From positions 248,001 through 312,000 of the forward strand of contig NZ_CALFYO010000019.1 of assembly GCF_937952055.1 (NCBI RefSeq): a stretch of 64,000 bases of DNA, written 5' to 3'. Position 1 is the first letter of the stretch, and every line of letters begins with the position of its first letter. The stretch comes from an uncultured Piscinibacter sp. (GTDB lineage: Bacteria > Pseudomonadota > Gammaproteobacteria > Burkholderiales > Burkholderiaceae_C). The position numbers were made by a program, and so were the translations under genes. Under the pieces are notes generated by a model. That model saw nothing but the letters and a program-made list of their open reading frames with translations. It did not search any database and was not told the DNA's origin. This document shows positions 45,062 through 52,272 of this stretch, in pieces.

Positions 45062-46480
45062 TCAGGTCACTCGGAAGTTCTTGAACTGCCAGGGGTCGGA
45101 CGTGTCGAGGTCCTCGGCGAAGAGCCGGCCCCGGCCTTCCAGCGGCGTCCACTCGGTGAACACGCCGAACAGCTCGCCGAGGTAGGGACGGCACATCGCC
45201 AGGATCTCGTCGTGCGGCAGGTCGTCGGGCTCGACCACGTCGTGCCGCGGGTTGCGCATCGCCCAGATCACGCCGGCCATCACCGCCGCGGCGACCTGCA
45301 GGCTGGTGGCGCTGTTCTCCGGCGCCAGCGCGCGGGCCTGCTCGATCGACAAGCGCGAGCCGTACCAGTAGGCGCCCTGCGCCGGGCCCATCAGCAGCAC
45401 GCCCAGTTCGTCGACGCCGCTGGCTATGTCGTCCTTCAGCACGCGCGAGCGCGGCTGCATGCGCCAGTTGCGCCCGGCCAGTTCGTGCAGCGACAACAGC
45501 GCATCGTCGCAGGGGTGGTAGGCGTAGTGCACCGTGGGGCGGTAATCGGGCCGTTGCGGGTCGCCGAGCGTGAGGTGGTCGGCGATCGAGATCGACTCGC
45601 CGTGGGTGATCAGGAAGGCGTGCTGCGCGCCGCACAGCGGCGTCCAGCTCCTGACCTGCGTCGCGGCACCGGGCCGCTCGAGGTAGATGGCGGCCGGCGA
45701 GCCCTGTGCGTGGCGCCGGCCGTCGGCGGGAAAGTGGCGCTCGTGCGTGCCCCAGCCCAGCTCGGCCGGCTGGCAACCCTCGCTGACGAAGGCAAGGGCC
45801 GACCAGGTGTTGACGAACTCGCCCGGTGCCTTGCGGCGCGGCGCCATCTGCGTGTCGCGCTCGGCGATGTGGACGACCTTCACGCCCAGCCTCTGCGCGA
45901 GACGCGCCCAGCGACCGGGCGCCGCCTCGTCCAGGAGGCCCGCGTCAACGCCCGGGGCGAGGTCGAGCAGCGCCTGCCGGACGAAGTGCGACACCAGGCC
46001 CGGATTGGCACCATGCGTCAGCACCGCGGTGGGTCCGCGGAGATCCGGCTCGCGCAGTGCCAGCGCGGCCTCGCGCAACGCGTGGTTGGTGCGCTGTGCC
46101 GACGGCCGTCCGGCATCGAAGTAGCCGCCGGCCCAGGGTTCGATGCAGGTGTCGAGGTACAGCGCTCCGAAGCGCCTGCAGAAGGTGATCAGCGCGGTGC
46201 TGCTCACGTCCACCGACAGGTTGAGCAGGAAGTCGCCTTCGCCGAGCAGCGGGCGCAGCACCTGCGCAAGGTTGTCCGCCGTCAGGTGGACCTTCAGCCG
46301 ATGCACGCCGTAGGACTGCACCACCATGTCGCCTTCGTCGCCCGGGGCGACGATCAGCATCTGGCGAGCGCTCATCTCGATGTGGCGCAGCAGCAGGGGC
46401 ACCACGCCCTGGCCGATGCAGCCGAAGCCGACCATCACCAACCGGCCACGGAACGCGCATTCCTTTCGCCACGGGTTCAT
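45062..46480 (-). CDS. hss: Homospermidine synthase
   Basis: Makes sym-homospermidine from two putrescines (or putrescine plus spermidine) using NAD+. 472 residues. It has the N-terminal Rossmann site LVMVGFGCIGQGVVPLLLRH and long conserved stretches such as YLDTCIEPWAGGYF, THGANPGLVSHFV and a C-terminal NPRHDVVEPDDLPHDEIL. The bacterial enzyme is related to saccharopine dehydrogenase. It lies 28 bases after the Crp/Fnr gene stop and 18 bases before groEL. The product polyamine can stabilise nucleic acids and proteins under stress. Confidence 0.93.
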   Translation of the reverse strand: MNPWRKECAFRGRLVMVGFGCIGQGVVPLLLRHIEMSARQMLIVAPGDEGDMVVQSYGVHRLKVHLTADNLAQVLRPLLGEGDFLLNLSVDVSSTALITFCRRFGALYLDTCIEPWAGGYFDAGRPSAQRTNHALREAALALREPDLRGPTAVLTHGANPGLVSHFVRQALLDLAPGVDAGLLDEAAPGRWARLAQRLGVKVVHIAERDTQMAPRRKAPGEFVNTWSALAFVSEGCQPAELGWGTHERHFPADGRRHAQGSPAAIYLERPGAATQVRSWTPLCGAQHAFLITHGESISIADHLTLGDPQRPDYRPTVHYAYHPCDDALLSLHELAGRNWRMQPRSRVLKDDIASGVDELGVLLMGPAQGAYWYGSRLSIEQARALAPENSATSLQVAAAVMAGVIWAMRNPRHDVVEPDDLPHDEILAMCRPYLGELFGVFTEWTPLEGRGRLFAEDLDTSDPWQFKNFRVT

Positions 46481-46508
46481 GGCGGGCGCGCCACGCGGGC
46501 ATCGGCCG

Positions 46509-47360
46509 TCAGGCCGCGGCAGCGAGCATGCGCGGCGCGCTGCGCTGCCGGCCGTTCGAGCCGTGGCGCGGCGCATCCTCGGGCAGGCCGCGGGTGTTGC
46601 GCGTGCACTGGCGCAGCGAGGCGACGTCGAGGATCTCCACTTCGCGGTTGTCCACGTGCAGGTAGCCCCAGTCGGACAGCGCGGTGAAGGACCGGCTCAC
46701 CGTCTCGTGCGCCACGCCGAGCAGGCTGGCGATGTCGCGTCGGCTCATGCGCAGGTACAGCCGCCGAGGCGACTGTCCACGCTCGGCCATGCAGCCGGAC
46801 AGCCAGACGAGGAACCGTGCCAGCCGCGTCTCGGCGGCCACCGCGGCCATCATCTCGGCGATCTCGCCGGCACGCGCCAACTGGCGGCTGAGCGCGAACT
46901 GCAGCGCGTGGTCCAGTGCGGGATGGTGCTGGCGCCAGCGGTCGAGATCGCGCAGCGGCAGCGAGAACACCGTCGCGTCCTCCAGCGCCACCGCGCTGCA
47001 GGTGTGGCGTCCGCGGCTGATCGCCTCGAAGCCGAGCACCTCCCCCGGACCGACGAAGGCCAGCACCTGTTCATAGCCGTCCTCCGAGGTCTTCACGCAC
47101 TTGAAGCTGCCCGAGCGCACCACGTGCACCGTCTCCGGCTGCGCTCCCTCGTGCAGCAGCACGGCGCCGGAACGAGCGCGCCACACCGGCACGCTGAGCT
47201 CGTCTGTCGGCGCGGCAACGGCGGGCTCGGCTTCGCAGCCGACGGCGTGCAGCAACTCGTGCATCGGCGCCGGCGCCGAGGCGGTGAGCGCGCAGCGCTG
47301 CATGAACCAGCCGTCGTGCCCGGACAGGCTGGCGGCGGCGATCGACGGGACTGAAGACAT
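46509..47360 (-). CDS. Crp/Fnr-family regulator, FNR-like without the usual Fe-S cysteine cluster
   Basis: About 283 residues. The cyclic-nucleotide-like sensor domain (about 60-180) contains SGSFKCVKTSEDGYEQVL and GPGEVLGFEAIS, close to FNR's corresponding stretch. The HTH (about 210-260) has LRMSRRDIASLLGVAHETVSRS. The recognition helix E-T-V-S-R equals FNR's E-x-x-S-R, which reads TTGA. The N-terminus has only Cys23 and Cys42 and no FNR-type C-x2-C-x5-C cluster, so it is probably not a classical oxygen-labile FNR. Start ATG 47360 has AGGAGC six bases upstream. It heads the hss-groEL operon and likely regulates itself. Confidence 0.92.
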   Translation of the reverse strand: MSSVPSIAAASLSGHDGWFMQRCALTASAPAPMHELLHAVGCEAEPAVAAPTDELSVPVWRARSGAVLLHEGAQPETVHVVRSGSFKCVKTSEDGYEQVLAFVGPGEVLGFEAISRGRHTCSAVALEDATVFSLPLRDLDRWRQHHPALDHALQFALSRQLARAGEIAEMMAAVAAETRLARFLVWLSGCMAERGQSPRRLYLRMSRRDIASLLGVAHETVSRSFTALSDWGYLHVDNREVEILDVASLRQCTRNTRGLPEDAPRHGSNGRQRSAPRMLAAAA

Positions 47361-47383
47361 GTTGGGCTCCTGAGCTGTCATTC

Positions 47384-47397
47384 GTGATCTGGCTCAC
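47384..47397. promoter_or_regulatory. CRP/FNR-type operator between crp-like gene and hsp20
   Basis: GTGATCTGGCTCAC, a perfect GTGA-N6-TCAC palindrome 24 bp upstream of the crp-like start. Suited to autoregulation. Confidence 0.65.
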
Positions 47398-47451
47398 AGC
47401 TTGGTATCCCCTGGCGCAGGCGGCAATCGGCGATGGGTGCGTTTCGCTGTG

Positions 47452-47483
47452 GGAATGCCCCGGAGCCGGCCTGCGGGCATTCC
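47452..47483 (+). promoter_or_regulatory. hsp20 leader hairpin 1
   Basis: Perfect inverted repeat GGAATGCCC / GGGCATTCC with a 14-base loop, in the leader of the hsp20 gene. Confidence 0.5.
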
Positions 47484-47500
47484 GAGTCGCCACTCGGAAT
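47479..47500 (+). promoter_or_regulatory. hsp20 leader hairpin 2
   Basis: Perfect 9-bp stem ATTCCGAGT / ACTCGGAAT with a CGCC loop. It shares ATTCC with hairpin 1, so the two cannot fold at once. Confidence 0.5.
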
Positions 47501-47520
47501 ATTCCTACCCTTGTGGGGGG

Positions 47521-47550
47521 AGGGCATCGCGCGCCTGCGTTGCGCGCCCT
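47521..47550 (+). promoter_or_regulatory. hsp20 leader hairpin 3
   Basis: Stem AGGGC / GCCCT continued by GCGC / GCGC with a small bulge, followed by a pyrimidine-rich stretch. It ends about 60 bases before the ribosome-binding site. Confidence 0.4.
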
Positions 47551-47624
47551 CAATTTCTCCCGCTTTTCAAGCGCGAGCATTCCGCTCCCGGGGGCGCAAG
47601 CCCTCATGCAACAGGAGAGAAGCA

Positions 47625-48050
47625 ATGCACGAACTGCGCGTGAAGGATCTGTTCGAATTGGACCCGCTGGAGACCAGCTTCCGCAATCTGCTGCGCCCGT
47701 GGCGCTTCGAAGGCGCCGAGCGTGCGCCGCAGATCAAGATTGACCTCAGCGAGCACGACGACAGCTACCTCGTGAAGGCCGAGATCCCCGGCGTGAAGAA
47801 GGAAGACATCGACGTGCGCATCGATCGCAATCAGGTGACGATCAGCGCCGAGGTCAAGCAGGAGAAAGAGGAGAAGAAGGAAGGCCGCGTGCTGCGCAGC
47901 GAGCGCCAGTACGGCTTCGCCAGCCGCAGCTTCGCGCTGGCCAGTGACATCGACGATGCCAAGGCCGACGCCAAGTACCAGAACGGCGTGCTCGAACTCC
48001 GCCTGCCGAAGAAGGCGACGAGTTCCAGCAAGAAGCTGTCGGTTGGTTGA
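47625..48050 (+). CDS. hsp20: Small heat-shock protein, Hsp20/alpha-crystallin family
   Basis: ATP-independent holdase chaperone, 141 residues. The alpha-crystallin domain spans about 43-135 with IKIDLSEHDDSYLVKAEIPG, then VKKEDIDVRIDRNQVTISAE, and ends YQNGVLELRLPKKATSSS, containing the conserved GVLxLxLPK. The flexible C-terminus ends KKLSVG. The ribosome-binding site AGGAGAG is six bases before the ATG. It stands alone, divergent from the crp-like gene, with a structured 5' leader. Confidence 0.95.
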   Translation: MHELRVKDLFELDPLETSFRNLLRPWRFEGAERAPQIKIDLSEHDDSYLVKAEIPGVKKEDIDVRIDRNQVTISAEVKQEKEEKKEGRVLRSERQYGFASRSFALASDIDDAKADAKYQNGVLELRLPKKATSSSKKLSVG

Positions 48051-48060
48051 GCGCCGGGGC

Positions 48061-48092
48061 GCGCGGCGGCGAGCTTGCCCTCGCCGCCGCGC
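48061..48092. terminator. Bidirectional hairpin terminator
   Basis: Perfect 13-bp stem GCGCGGCGGCGAG with a six-base loop and its exact complement. It fits exactly between the stops of the convergent hsp20 and uspA genes. No strong U-tract on either side. Confidence 0.65.
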
Positions 48093-48521
48093 TCACTTCA
48101 CCAGCATCACTGGCACGGTGGCGAGGTGCACGACGCGCTGCGCCACCGATCCGAGCAGCAGGCCGCCGAGCGCGTTCATGCCGCGCGTGCCCATGACGAT
48201 GCAGTCGACACCGCGTTCCGCCGCGACGCGCGCGATCTCGCGCGCCGGCGGTCCGTCGGCAGCCTGTGTGGCCAGCGTCGTCAGCCCTGCAGCGCGCGCC
48301 TGAGTCAGCGCCGCCTCGAGCACGCTAGCCTGTCGCTCGCCCAGCGCCTTGTCCAGCGAGGCGTAGTCGAACGGCGGCAGTTCGCCGTAGTAGGCCGGGC
48401 TCTCGCGCACATTCAACAGCACGGCGTCGATGGCTGCGCCCTGCTGGGCGAGCCGCGCCGCGGTGTCGATGGCGCGGCGGGCATGGTCGGAACCGTCGAT
48501 CGCGATCAAGACCTTCATCAT
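48093..48521 (-). CDS. uspA: Universal stress protein UspA family
   Basis: 142 residues. It starts MMKVLIAIDGSDHARRAID and has the ATP-binding signature IVMGTRGMNALGGLLLGSVA (G-x2-G-x9-G-S), then VVHLATVPVMLVK. All elements of an ATP-binding Usp are intact. It lies 35 bases downstream of the host-attachment-like gene on the same strand and is likely co-transcribed from the FNR-type operator at 49060. Confidence 0.93.
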   Translation of the reverse strand: MMKVLIAIDGSDHARRAIDTAARLAQQGAAIDAVLLNVRESPAYYGELPPFDYASLDKALGERQASVLEAALTQARAAGLTTLATQAADGPPAREIARVAAERGVDCIVMGTRGMNALGGLLLGSVAQRVVHLATVPVMLVK

Positions 48522-48556
48522 GGCGCCTGTCCTTGCGGGGCGTGCGGGGCGCGGCC

Positions 48557-48997
48557 TCAGCCCGCAGCCAGCCGTTGCGCCAGATCGGCGTCGCTCAGCG
48601 TCGTGTAGTCGTGCGCCACCGTGCGCAGCACACGCTGGCGCGCCTGCGCGCCCAGGTGCGCCTTCAGGTGCCCCAGGAAGGGATTCGACGCCACCAGCAC
48701 CAGCCCGGCACAGCGGCCGTCTGCGATGCCGGCGTCGAGCTTGCCGGCCAGTTCCGCGGCAAAGTGCTCGACCTCGCGCTCGTGGGGCTCGACGCGCGGC
48801 CGGTACTCGGCACTGCCGGCGCCATGCGCGCCGCTGGTGATGTGCCCGGGACGATCGAAGTCGAGCTCTCCGCCCTTCTGCCGGCTCTGCGGATGCACCA
48901 GGTCGTCCACGTACACGTAGCCCCGCCCCTCGTCCGCCTCTTCCAGCACGCGTGCGCGCGACGCGTTCGCCACCACCAGCCAGTTCTTCATCGACAT
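48557..48997 (-). CDS. Host-attachment-like protein (PF10116 type)
   Basis: 146 residues. It begins KNWLVVANASRARVLEEADE and contains HPQSRQKGGELDFDRPGH and FAAELAGKLDAGIADGRCAG, then LVLVASNPFLGHLKAHLG. This matches the family annotated 'host attachment protein' from Agrobacterium AtsE, although in proteobacterial stress islands it is probably a release-factor-like (eRF1 fold) stress protein (inference). Start 48997 has AAAAGGA directly upstream. A TTGA-N6-TCAC operator lies 63 bp upstream. Confidence 0.85.
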   Translation of the reverse strand: MSMKNWLVVANASRARVLEEADEGRGYVYVDDLVHPQSRQKGGELDFDRPGHITSGAHGAGSAEYRPRVEPHEREVEHFAAELAGKLDAGIADGRCAGLVLVASNPFLGHLKAHLGAQARQRVLRTVAHDYTTLSDADLAQRLAAG

Positions 48998-49059
48998 GTC
49001 CTTTTGCCGCACCCCGCGGCGGCCTGCAGGCGAATCTAGGCCGGAGCGGGCGGGCCGGG

Positions 49060-49073
49060 TTGACCTGGCTCAC
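49060..49073. promoter_or_regulatory. FNR/CRP-type operator upstream of the host-attachment/Usp operon
   Basis: TTGACCTGGCTCAC. It shares 12 of 14 bases with the GTGATCTGGCTCAC site at 47384 and has the TTGA half of the FNR box. Confidence 0.6.
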
Positions 49074-49190
49074 TTGCGAGGTACGAACGTTCCAGTTCAC
49101 CCGCACCGGGGCGGCGTGCACCGAGCCCCGCGCTGCGCCAGTGCCGGCCGTTCTGACCGCGTGGCGCAGCAGCTGAGGCTTCGCGCGGCC

Positions 49191-49328
49191 CGAGCCTGCG
49201 CCACCGCCGGCGGGCGGCTCGTTGGTGACGCCGCAGCTCCGGGACAGCAGCCCGATCTCGCCGCGGTGGTCCGTCTGGGTGGCCTCGCCCTCGAGGCCGT
49301 CGAGCTCGAGGAAGTCGTCGATCGCCAT
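49191..49328 (-). pseudogene. Hcp (type VI secretion tube protein) N-terminal remnant
   Basis: About 46 codons: AIDDFLELDGLEGEATQTDH, then RGEIGLLSRSCGVTNEPPAGG and GAGSG. This is the start of the Hcp family (compare FLKIDG-x-KGES-x6-KGEI-x-LSWSWG, then a Gly-rich loop). After the glycine loop the frame loses all similarity and no other frame restores it. The 3' two-thirds of the gene is therefore gone. No T6SS genes surround it. Stated as a remnant, not an active gene. Confidence 0.6.
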
Positions 49329-49508
49329 GGCCAGCCTCGCGGCGCGCAAGGGCAGGAATGCAGCGTATGGCGGATCGGGGCCGATCGGCAGCATCGTCTG
49401 CATTAGCATCGGTCAAGAGGCGCCGCCGCCGGCACCCGCGGTGCGCGCCGATGAATCGGCGGGCGATATGACCCACATCCCGGAGTTCGGCATGCGCAAG
49501 GGGATGCC
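49329..49508. other. Intergenic region upstream of the epimerase gene
   Basis: 180 bases after the hcp remnant. No other feature recognised. Confidence 0.35.
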
Positions 49509-50483
49509 GTGAGAGTCTTCCTCACCGGCGGCAGCGGCTTCCTCGGCGGCCACCTGCTGCGCGAACTGCGCGCCGCCGGCTGCGAGGTTCTCGCGCTGTC
49601 GCGCCGCACCGAGACGGACACCGCGCTGGCCGCGCTGGGCGGCGTGCCGGTGCGCGCCGAGCTTGCCGACGCGGGCTCGCTGGCGAAGGCGCTGGCCGGC
49701 TGCGAGGCGGTGTTCCACGCCGCCGGCGACACCAGCGTGTGGAAGCCGCGCGCCGCCGAGCAGACCGCCACCAACGTCACCGGCACGCAGGCGCTGCTGC
49801 GCGCCGCCGAGGCCGCGGGCGTGCAGGCCTTCGTGCACACCTCGTCGGTGTCGGCGTTCTCGCACCTCGTGCACGAGACGCTGACCGAGGCCGTGCCACA
49901 GCGCGGTGTCGACAGCTGGATCAACTACGAGCGCAGCAAGCACCTCGGCGAACAGGCGGTGCGCGCGAGCGCCTTGCCGTGGATCGTCTTCAACCCCTCG
50001 CACATCCTCGGCCCGGGCGACCGCCACAACTGGTCGCGGCTGATCGGCATGGTCGACCGCGAGGCGCTGCCGGGCATCCCGCCCGGCAGCGGCGCCTTCG
50101 CCGACGTGCGCGAGGTCGCCGCGGCGCAGGTGCGCGCCTGGCGGCAGCGCCGCTTCGGCGAGGCCTACCTCGTCGGTGGCGAACACGCCAGCTTCGCCGA
50201 CTTCGTGCACCGCGTCGGCGCGATGCTCGGCCGGCGCACGCCCGCGCGCGCCACCCCGGCCTGGGTGCTGATGGCCTACGCGCGGCTGCTCGACGGCTGG
50301 TCGCGCGTGAGCGGCCGCGAGCCCGAGGTCACGCCGGAGGGCGCGACGCTGACCTGCCACCACCTGCGCGTCGATTCGTCCAAGGCGAAGCGCGAGCTCG
50401 GCTACCGCGAGACGCCGCTGGACGCACTGCTCGCCGACACGCTCGAGTGGATGCGCGCCGAGGGCTTGATCGGCCGGCGCTGA
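49509..50483 (+). CDS. NAD-dependent epimerase/dehydratase-family protein
   Basis: Extended short-chain dehydrogenase of 324 residues from a GTG start. The nucleotide loop is VFLTGGSGFLGGHLLREL and the catalytic Tyr/Lys pair is in INYERSKHLGEQA. Similar to the dihydroflavonol-reductase/WcaG-like groups that act on NDP-sugars or small carbonyl metabolites. Substrate not assignable. It is followed after 46 bases by an unrelated small gene. Confidence 0.88.
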   Translation: MRVFLTGGSGFLGGHLLRELRAAGCEVLALSRRTETDTALAALGGVPVRAELADAGSLAKALAGCEAVFHAAGDTSVWKPRAAEQTATNVTGTQALLRAAEAAGVQAFVHTSSVSAFSHLVHETLTEAVPQRGVDSWINYERSKHLGEQAVRASALPWIVFNPSHILGPGDRHNWSRLIGMVDREALPGIPPGSGAFADVREVAAAQVRAWRQRRFGEAYLVGGEHASFADFVHRVGAMLGRRTPARATPAWVLMAYARLLDGWSRVSGREPEVTPEGATLTCHHLRVDSSKAKRELGYRETPLDALLADTLEWMRAEGLIGRR

Positions 50484-50529
50484 GCCGCGTTATCGTCACC
50501 GCTCTTCTTCACCTCCTCGGGAGCGCGAC

Positions 50530-50883
50530 ATGGGCTGGTTCTCCAAGGCCGACGACGGCTTCTTCCTTGCCACCATCCAGCCGAACGGCGAGGCGGCGCG
50601 CGTCGACAGGTACCTCGGCGTGGTCAATGGCGAGGCGATCATCGGCGCGAACATCTTCCGCGACATGTTCTCGTCGATCCGCGACGTGGTCGGTGGCCGT
50701 GCAGGCGGCTACGAGCGGGCGCTGGCCAGCGCGCGCGACGCCGCGCTGGCGGACATGAAGGAGGCGGCGAAGGACATGGGCGCCGACGGCGTGGTCGGCA
50801 TCGACTTCGACTACGAGGTGCTCGGCGAGACCAACGGCATGATGATGGTGTCGGTCAGCGGCACCGCGGTGAAGATGGGCTGA
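50530..50883 (+). CDS. YbjQ/UPF0145-family protein
   Basis: 117 residues. The YbjQ core is GEAIIGANIFRDMFSSIRDV with VGGRAGGYERALASARDAAL and MGADGVVGIDFDYEVLG. These small proteins form oligomers and were proposed to be heavy-metal-binding. Function unknown. No metal-binding cysteines are seen. Confidence 0.88.
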   Translation: MGWFSKADDGFFLATIQPNGEAARVDRYLGVVNGEAIIGANIFRDMFSSIRDVVGGRAGGYERALASARDAALADMKEAAKDMGADGVVGIDFDYEVLGETNGMMMVSVSGTAVKMG

Positions 50884-50891
50884 GGCCCGAC

Positions 50892-50911
50892 GCGGCGGGT
50901 TCGACCGCCGC
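50892..50911. terminator. Bidirectional hairpin terminator (weak)
   Basis: Stem GCGGCGG / CCGCCGC with a six-base loop, between convergent stops at 50883 and 50915. No U-tract. Confidence 0.4.
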
Positions 50912-50914
50912 CGC

Positions 50915-51358
50915 TCAGCTCGTCGCCAGCCACTCGCGGATCTGCGCCTGCACGTGCGGCTCGGACAGCCCGGTGCGCGGGTCGCAGATGATCAGCTCGG
51001 GCGGCGGCGGGTCGCCGAAGGCGAGCGGCGAGTCGTCGAGGATGCGGTAGGACGATACCGTGGGGTGGCGCGCCAGCCAGGCCAGGATGCTGGCGTAGCG
51101 GTCGCCCGGCGGCGTGCAGCCGAGGTAGCGCGGGCCGAGGTCGCCGAGCAGCGCGCCGATTTGCTCGGGCGAGTGGGCGTAGCGCCAGTTGGAGTGCACC
51201 ACCACGAAGGCGTCGTCGTGGCCCGCCAGCAACCCGGGCAGGATGTCGAACCAGCAGAACGCCTCCAGGCTGACGCCGCTGACCGGCGCGGCACGGGCGG
51301 CGGCGTCCGCGCCGGCCGGATGGGTCACGCCGCCGAAGTCGAGGAAGACGATGCGCAT
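50915..51358 (-). CDS. HAD-like protein of the HAD_SAK type, altered active site
   Basis: 147 residues. It starts IVFLDFGGVTHPAG, where the HAD signature DxDGT/V would have a second Asp at the first Gly. Other blocks, VVVHSNWRYAHSPEQIGALL and YRILDDSPLAF, fit the HAD_SAK group associated with RNA-repair-like contexts. Loss of the second Asp predicts weak or no phosphatase activity. It is alone on this strand between a YbjQ gene and an unknown gene. Confidence 0.72.
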   Translation of the reverse strand: MRIVFLDFGGVTHPAGADAAARAAPVSGVSLEAFCWFDILPGLLAGHDDAFVVVHSNWRYAHSPEQIGALLGDLGPRYLGCTPPGDRYASILAWLARHPTVSSYRILDDSPLAFGDPPPPELIICDPRTGLSEPHVQAQIREWLATS

Positions 51359-51390
51359 GGTGGGGAATGTCCCTGGGTCACACTCGAGGC

Positions 51391-51711
51391 ATGGACGAAC
51401 ACTCGCAGATCCTGGTTCCGGAAGCCTTCGTCGCGTTGTACCTTCGCCCCGGGCGCAGCAAGCCGATTCTGCCGATGCAGGAGCTGGCGGCGCGCCATGA
51501 ATTCTGCGAGGACCTCGCGCAGGCGATGGTGGAGCATGCGCGTGCGATGCTCTTCGGCGCCGGACTGTGCGAGGACGAGGTGCTGCTGCGCTGCCACCGC
51601 GGCCTGCTCGGCGAGGACGCGGGCGTGAGCGCCGCCGAGGCGCTCTGGGTGGTGCGGCGGCTGGCCGAACTGCTGGACTGGCCGCAGCCCGAACTGCCTG
51701 ACGAGGGCTGA
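51391..51711 (+). CDS. Conserved hypothetical protein
   Basis: 106 residues. It begins MDEHSQILVPEAFVALYLRP and contains ARHEFCEDLAQAMVEHARAM. The sequence is found in Burkholderiales as a small conserved protein with no function I can support. All-helical in appearance, no membrane segment, no metal motif. Confidence 0.65.
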   Translation: MDEHSQILVPEAFVALYLRPGRSKPILPMQELAARHEFCEDLAQAMVEHARAMLFGAGLCEDEVLLRCHRGLLGEDAGVSAAEALWVVRRLAELLDWPQPELPDEG

Positions 51712-51783
51712 GGCCGGCTCGGTGACAATGGCGCCCGTCCTGTCGTTGGGGGACGCCTCCCCCTGGATCAACCAAGGAACGCC

Positions 51784-52254
51784 ATGAAAACCTATCAGGC
51801 CGTACGAGCGCAGATCGCAAAGCTCGAGAAGGAAGCCGAGGAACTGCGGCGCCAGGAACTCAGGACCATCATCGCGCAGGTGCGCCAGGTGATCGCCGAC
51901 TATGGCCTCACGGCGGCAGACCTCGGCCTCGGCGGCGCTCGTGCCGCGGGCCGCAAGCGTGCCGCCGCTGCGCGCGGTGCCGCCGCGGGCGTGGCGAAGT
52001 ACCGCGACCCGAAGACCGGCCAGACCTGGACCGGTCGAGGTCGGCCGCCGGCGTGGATCGCCGACGCCAAGAATCGCGATGCCTTCCTGATCGACGCCCC
52101 TGCGGCGGCGCCCGGCGCGAAGAAGCGTGCGGCCAAGGTCGGGACCGCGGCGAAGAATCGCGCCGCCAAGGCGAAGCCGTCGGCGCGCGGTCGCAAGGGC
52201 CGCGCCGTGAAGACGGCGGCGGTGGAGATCGAGTCGGGCGTGGCGATGGAGTAG
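51784..52254 (+). CDS. H-NS-family nucleoid protein with Lys/Ala-rich tail
   Basis: DNA-binding global repressor of 156 residues. The N-terminal coiled coil (about 1-40) reads IAKLEKEAEELRRQEL. The DNA-binding core at about 72-103 is YRDPKTGQTWTGRGRPPAW, then IADAKNRDAFLI, with the RGRPPAW hook. The unusual feature is a C-terminal tail rich in Lys/Ala (KKRAAKVGTAAKNRAAKAKP) resembling histone H1, as in other beta-proteobacterial H-NS variants. It would bind AT-rich and transferred DNA. Confidence 0.93.
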   Translation: MKTYQAVRAQIAKLEKEAEELRRQELRTIIAQVRQVIADYGLTAADLGLGGARAAGRKRAAAARGAAAGVAKYRDPKTGQTWTGRGRPPAWIADAKNRDAFLIDAPAAAPGAKKRAAKVGTAAKNRAAKAKPSARGRKGRAVKTAAVEIESGVAME

Positions 52255-52272
52255 TCGCATTCCCCGCGTCCT

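Noticed and set aside
47556..47619. Four-U or ROSE-type RNA thermometer pairing to the hsp20 ribosome-binding site
   Set aside because: Only a five-base TCTCC/GGAGA pair was found, too weak to claim. The mutually exclusive hairpins were reported instead.
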